12,500 bases of DNA, taken from Pigoraptor vietnamica (lineage: Eukaryota; Opisthokonta; Filasterea). Location: NCBI GenBank assembly GCA_943704525.1, contig CALSCQ010003181.1, forward strand, positions 1 through 12,500, read 5' to 3'. Under the pieces are notes generated by a model. That model ran no database searches. It saw nothing but the letters and a program-made list of their open reading frames with translations, and had not been told where the DNA came from. Numbering within the stretch: the stretch's first letter is position 1; each line of letters starts with the position of its first letter. The position numbers were made by a program, and so were the translations under genes. Of the stretch, positions 8,601 through 12,500 are shown piece after piece.

Positions 8601-11575
8601 GCAGAGCAACAGCCTCGTCCAGAGACATCCCTCCCACCGCAATGCGTTGCATGCCGTCCCCCATGAAGTGAACGCGAGAGGTCACCAACACGCTCTGCGT
8701 GACGGACAGGCGCTCGAGTAGTTTTGCGTCCCACACGTCGTCGAGTACGAGGAGAATGCGACGACCGGCGAGCGCGCTCTTCAGATGGTCGCTGATTGTG
8801 TCCGGCAGAGTAGCGTCCGCGGGGATTTCGACGCCCAGCTTCGTCGACACGTCCTGCACAGAGGCGCACGTACCATTACAAACGCCGCTCCCCATTAGCA
8901 AGGCACAAAACAGTAAGACTGCAACGAAAGGCAGTTCAAAGCACCATCACACACCCTTAAGAGCGCCGCCGCATCCGCATCTCCCGCCGGTCGATTGCCC
9001 ACGGCGTACCACACCACCCCGTCGCAGAATGCCGCACGCACTGCGCTGTCGTTTGTCACGCAAATGGCGAGCTGCGTCTTGCCAACGCCGCCCATGCCGT
9101 GGAGCACACTCGCAGACGACGTCAGACACACGGTAGTGCCCGATATCGGCGTCGTCACCGCATCGACAATCCTCTGCGTCAACTCTGTCCGCTTCACAAA
9201 GTGTCCGACGTTCCGCTGCGTCGACGACACGACTGCCGAAGGAAACCACGCTATTTAGAAGGCGGAACTAGAACTAGGTTGGAGGGCAACTAGGTTGGAG
9301 GGCGTGCGTACTGTACGTGCATGCGCGCGCGTGCGCGCGTGTGTGTGCGTGTGCGTGTGTGTGCGTGTGTGTGTGTGCGTGTGCGTGTGTGTAATGTGTG
9401 TGTGTCCGTGTCTGTATGTGTGTGTGTGTGCGTGCGTGCGTGCGTGTATGTGTGTGCGTGCGAATGCAAACTACCCACCAGTTGCCGGTTTCTTTCGGTT
9501 GGAAAACTCGGTGATGTGCGTTTCAGCGACGGTGAGGCGTTTGTCGAGTTTCGCGTTTTGTACCGTCAGTTGACCGGTGGTCTCAGTGAGGACATCCACG
9601 TCCCCTCTCACGTTTGCCATCTCCGCCTCCCCGCGAGTAATGCGCGCGTCGAGTTCCCCTATTTTCGCGCGGACGTCCTCGGCCAGTCGTTCGATCGCTA
9701 TCGCCAGTTCGCGCCCCACATCGCCCGATCGCAGAGCAGCCGAAGCCACAAACACGAGCGGGCGCAGTGGCGTGGCGCTGGTGTCGGCGACGCACACCCC
9801 CACAAACCGCGCACCCGACGAGACTTCCCCTCCCGCGCGAATCGCAACAGCGACCGAGCAATTACCATCGTCCACCGCGTAGATCGCATCCCCGGGCGAC
9901 GCGTTATTCACCGTGATGACGTCCACTTGACCGACGAGCGAGAGACAGACGGCAAGAGGGTCGCCAGCAATATCCTTGCGGCCGACAAGGCACGGGCGCG
10001 TGGAGACGACCAGCACAGGGTAGCCGGGAGGGATGCGCGCACGTGATGCCGCGTGCACACTGCCATCCTCGCCGACGTAAGCAAGGGATCCCGGCATCAG
10101 CGCAGCGCGGTCCTCCACCGACGCCGCAAGCTGCGCGAGACATGGTCGCGTGAGCACGCGATCCCATGCGCGCGCACATAATGCTTTTCCTGAAATGCCG
10201 TTACTCACCATGAACTCGGCAAAGTCCGCGCCAAATCCCTTCACCGCCACGTGCAGTGCGTCAAGGGACCCAAATGCGCTGCTGTGCCAGTCGAGTGCGC
10301 TGCCCGCGGGATCGAGGTTGGCCATATACGCGAGAATTTGCCTCAGCACCTCCACCACGTGATCCCAGCACTCCCGAATAGCGGCAAAGCGAGGGTCGTC
10401 AGTAGCGACGCACGAAGAAGCGGGGTCGAACGTTTCCTGCGCGGCGCCAGTGAGAGGGGTCACGCTTAGTCCAGTGACCCGTTAGTGATTGTATGCGGCG
10501 CAATGACCGCAGCGCACGACATGACACGAAACACAACGACCAGCGCAATAATAAACTTAGTCAATGACGTGCTGCGCTGCGTCAATCAACGCCCGACAAC
10601 TCACATTCGAGTTGTCAAAAACCTCCAGTCTCTGCTCAATCAAGGCGAAGGCGGCGTCCATGTCCCCCTGTGACCACAGAGGAGCCTCCCCTGCGCAGTG
10701 CCATTCCATTGATAAGAAACCCAACACAACAGCAGTCCTCGCCGTCTCGTCGCCTGAACTCACCGGCCCAGTTTCCAGCGATAGCATTCCCCAGTGCCTG
10801 CGACACGGACGTGGGTGAGTGGCTTTTTGCTTGCAAACATGTGACAGGCGTACCGTACCTGACCCGGTGACCAGTCGACTATAGGAGAGTTAAGAGCATC
10901 GTCGACAGAACGTCCGCGAACACCTGCAGCACGTTCCGTCATTACGTGCGACAAACGCAACTCCACCGACGCACCACACGGTGAGCGCAGCAAAATAGCA
11001 CGCATCCACTCACGTCGCACAACAACAACTCAGACGCCGCTCGCTCTGTGCACGGCACATCATGCATCCACTCACACACGAACCCTTGACGCACACGACG
11101 CATCATCACACAAGCGACAATGCAACCCTGACGTCGCACACTATGCATGCCCTTTCATACATCCACTCACGCGTGAAAACGCCACTCCCCCGGCGCAGCA
11201 TGCACAGAGACAACGCAGCAAAACAGCACACATCCACTCACATGCAACGGTGCACAACATGGTGAAGTCGTCGGCGCGCTCCACGGTCACGACCGCACTG
11301 TTGTTCGTTGCGCGCGTGGGTCGAGATTCAACGCGAAACGCATACGGGCCGTATCCCTCGAGGAACACTTTGAGCGTGCCGAGGGGCTTCTTCTTTCCTT
11401 GCCTCAGCTGGTCGTTTAGGTCGCGCACTGCCGCCGCTATCGCCTCACGCGCTGGTATCCCACCGCCAGGCAGTATCCCGACACGACCACGTTCCGGCGG
11501 CGGTCCATTGCCGTTATTCGCCCACGTCCTCAAGAACTCAAAGACGCGCTGCGCAATAACACTCGCGGCGTCCAT
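5665..11575 (-). CDS. NLR-like STAND receptor: novel N-terminus, coiled coil, NB-ARC, WD40 repeats; seven exons
   Basis: Assembled product of 1,647 residues. Exons: 11575-11242, 10923-10859, 10797-10764, 10690-10605, 10436-9479, 9232-8955, 8853-5665. Every join keeps frame; introns of 318, 61, 73, 168, 246 and 101 nt are GT-AG. Domains: unknown N-terminal region (1-173); helices, then a beta-rich domain around VGQVDVITVNNASPGD (342-357); coiled coil (415-484); NB-ARC with P-loop GMGGVGKT (538-545), kinase-2 LVLDDVW (620-626), TSR sensor (643-645), GLPL-like GRHPLAL (693-699) and winged-helix LHDL (821-824); helical linker; about 14 WD40 repeats (about 1028-1647). This is the APAF1/HET-E plan: ligand binding by WD40 triggers nucleotide-dependent oligomerisation and signalling by the N-terminal domain. 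ATG 11575 follows an in-frame TGA. Exons 5 and 6 each follow an in-frame stop with no ATG, which argues against separate genes. The exon order is inference; domain calls are firm. Confidence 0.8.
5860..7480 (-). repeat. 120-bp coding repeats encoding WD40 blades
   Basis: About fourteen tandem 40-codon units, nearly all exactly 120 bp (one has an extra codon), encode DGTVRVWDxSTGQQVHEMRGH followed by a variable segment and SVGDRVVSGG. The number suits two seven-bladed propellers, with a divergent closing strand at the C-terminus. Units are very alike at DNA level, which suggests recent amplification or gene conversion. The residues just after GH, and those flanking the next Val, vary strongly while the rest is nearly constant. 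Confidence 0.95.
9233..9478 (-). repeat. NLR intron 5 with TG/CG tract and 16-bp duplication
   Basis: Intron of 246 nt (donor G/GTGGGTAG, acceptor TTCGGCAG). The plus strand at 9304-9462 is almost pure TG/CG alternation, so the transcript is CA-rich. A 16-bp unit, AACTAGGTTGGAGGGC, is tandemly duplicated at 9272-9287 and 9288-9303. If this intron were retained, the upstream exon would stop at the TAG at 9471-9473. Confidence 0.7.
10457..10480. repeat. Inverted repeat in NLR intron 4
   Basis: GGGTCAC (10457-10463) and GTGACCC (10474-10480) form a perfect 7-bp stem with a 10-nt loop, about 20 bp upstream of the exon 5 acceptor. It could pair in the pre-mRNA. Confidence 0.6.
10924..11241 (-). 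repeat. NLR intron 1 carrying four copies of a splice-donor repeat
   Basis: On the minus strand GTGAGTGGATG occurs four times, beginning at 11241, 11170, 11075 and 11013. The first is the proposed 5' splice site. The units starting at 11241 and 11013 remain similar for about 75 bp (both continue with GTGCT-TTTTGCTGCG), so this looks like a decayed tandem array of 60-95 bp units. The intron ends CTGCAG/GTGTTCG. Confidence 0.75.
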
Positions 11576-11951
11576 TTCTGTTCAACCGCCTTTGCCCTAA
11601 TCTTCACCGATTTCTCAGTACGAGCGATGCTTTTCAGGTCGCAATTCGGACAACTGGGTAACATGAGCTTATTTAAATTGGAGTTCAGTTCATTTTAGCC
11701 ACCACATTCTCTCAAATCTCAGTCTAATTTGCCCGGGTGTCCCCGATTCCAATTTGTATGGGGAATGTATTGAAATGGCAGATGGATGGCAGGTGCTCCA
11801 CTTCGGCTTGCTTCCTGCCATTTCAATACAACTCACACGGCACAGACACACAGATCAACTACATGGAACAGTAACAGCGGCTGTCTACACGGGACAATCC
11901 GAAAGGATAAGCGACGAACTTTCGCCAACACAGATACTCCTCAACGACAAG
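11576..11951. promoter_or_regulatory. Divergent intergenic region between the NLR and zinc-finger genes
   Basis: 376 bp more AT-rich than its surroundings. TTATTTAAATTG (11669-11680) contains a TATA-like ATTTAAAT palindrome about 95 bp upstream of the NLR ATG; it reads AATTTAAATAA on the NLR strand. A strong inverted repeat sits at 11766-11830. If the zinc-finger gene starts at its earlier in-frame ATG (11775), the region ends there instead. Confidence 0.45.
11766..11830. repeat. 16-bp perfect inverted repeat with 33-nt spacer
   Basis: TGTATTGAAATGGCAG (11766-11781) pairs perfectly with CTGCCATTTCAATACA (11815-11830). The heptamer ATGGCAG also recurs directly within the left arm and spacer. 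No flanking target duplication is visible. It lies 120-185 bp upstream of the zinc-finger ATG, so it is either promoter DNA, a 5'-leader hairpin, or part of an N-terminal extension. Confidence 0.85.
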
Positions 11952-12353
11952 ATGGCGCCAAAGTCCAACGCCCCGCGACTCAAGTGCGACCAGTGCGGGA
12001 GAGAGCTGACCAGGAACTCCATGAAAGTTCACCAGGCCAGACATGACGACCCCGAGAAGCGCTACAAGTGCCCGGTTGATGGGTGTCCCGTCACGTTCCG
12101 CAACGAGTCATCGAAATGCAAGCATGTGAGGGCGCACCGCGAGAAGGGCCATATCCCCGAGGAGGCGACCGAGGGGGGCTCTGAACCTGCGAAAACTGTT
12201 CGCGCCAGTTCGGCGCGCACAAAGCGAAAGACAACACTGAAAGCAAAGCGTCTCCAACGGCCTGCACACAAGGGGCGCCGCCGCCCTGTGCGTGGCTCTG
12301 CTACCGAGGTGAATGTGTTACAAGTCGCCCAATGCCTAATTGCACTCAACTGA
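11952..12353 (+). CDS. C2H2 zinc-finger protein, small, basic; probably continues by splicing
   Basis: Read through, it encodes 133 residues. Finger 1: C12-x2-C15-x11-H27-x3-H31. Finger 2: C40-x4-C45-x12-H58-x3-H62, a classical spacing. Finger 1 has one residue fewer than usual between Cys and His. A basic tail follows (TKRKTTLKAKR and HKGRRRPVRG), suitable for nuclear import and DNA binding. A nuclear DNA-binding role is inferred from family knowledge. The ATG at 11952 (AAGATGG) gives a compact protein; an in-frame ATG at 11775, also in good context, would add 59 residues with no recognised domain. A candidate donor GAG/GTGAATG at 12308/12309 would replace the last 14 residues by an exon continuing past the window end. 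The gene is divergent from the NLR gene; any regulatory link is unproven. Confidence 0.75.
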   Translation: MAPKSNAPRLKCDQCGRELTRNSMKVHQARHDDPEKRYKCPVDGCPVTFRNESSKCKHVRAHREKGHIPEEATEGGSEPAKTVRASSARTKRKTTLKAKRLQRPAHKGRRRPVRGSATEVNVLQVAQCLIALN

Positions 12354-12375
12354 CGGTTAACAACAGCCTGTGCAG

Positions 12376-12500
12376 GGCGACGACATCACATGGGATCAGC
12401 CGGGCGCAAGTCCACTCGAGGAGGTGCAAGCCGACCACATCGCAACAGAGGCGGCACACGGTGGTTGGGACACACACGACGCGGCGGCTCTCCCGCATGC
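12376..12500 (+). CDS. Candidate second exon of the zinc-finger gene, partial
   Basis: After acceptor CTGTGCAG (12375), or the earlier CAACAG (12366), a frame stays open to the window edge and matches the phase of the donor at 12309. It begins GDDITWDQPGASPLEEV and is acidic. CTGAC and TTAAC just upstream are plausible branch points. The intron would be 58 or 67 nt, close to the 61- and 73-nt introns of the NLR gene. Weak on its own; no domain is recognised. Confidence 0.4.

Noticed and set aside
8895-9230. A stand-alone short P-loop protein
   Set aside because: It lacks an ATG and has only the first half of NB-ARC; the kinase-2 half follows in phase across a 101-nt intron.
9290-9573. Open frames across the TG-rich tract
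   Set aside because: Low-complexity translation of an intronic alternating repeat.
9471-10463. A separate gene ending at the TAG at 9471
   Set aside because: There is no ATG between the upstream in-frame stop and the conserved part, and its 3' end has a GT donor whose phase matches the P-loop exon. A spliced NLR exon is more economical.

Overview
The window is nuclear DNA from an intron-bearing unicellular eukaryote with a GC-rich genome. Spliceosomal introns (GT-AG, plus one GC-AG) interrupt at least three genes. There is a cyclin-dependent kinase, a nuclear-encoded organellar ribosomal protein, a good TATA box, and no sign of bacterial operons or ribosome binding sites. I cannot assign the species. 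The content fits a free-living heterotrophic protist rather than an animal, plant or fungus, but that is inference.

Layout. 75-1048 (-): the N-terminal 161 codons of a CDK5/CDK1-type kinase in four exons, cut by the window start. 1859-2785 (+): a complete three-exon gene for mitochondrial-type ribosomal protein uS17. 3084-3890 (-) and 4614-5333 (+): a divergent pair of small GTPases resembling the G domain of immunity-related GTPases (IRG/IIGP family). They share a 723-bp intergenic region with a TATA box and a recurrent GGATAAGAG motif. 5665-11575 (-): a seven-exon gene that I assemble into a 1,647-residue NLR-like protein: novel N-terminal region, beta-rich domain, coiled coil, NB-ARC NTPase, winged-helix/helical region and about 14 near-identical WD40 repeats. 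11952-12353 or beyond (+): a small C2H2 zinc-finger protein, probably continuing through an intron.

The central 8.5 kb (3084-11575) looks like an immunity-type neighbourhood, with two IRG-like GTPases beside an APAF1/HET-E-like STAND receptor. All three types are known elsewhere in pathogen sensing or programmed cell death. A functional link between them here is inference from proximity.

The non-coding DNA is also structured. Two tiny palindromic elements (21 and 47 bp) share 12 of 14 terminal bases and begin CA and end TG. They are flanked by 8-bp and 7-bp direct repeats and sit in the two convergent 3'-3' gaps, so they look like insertions of one mini-element family. Long alternating CA/TG/CG tracts lie within introns. 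Intron 1 of the NLR gene holds four diverged repeats that each begin with a copy of the 5' splice site.
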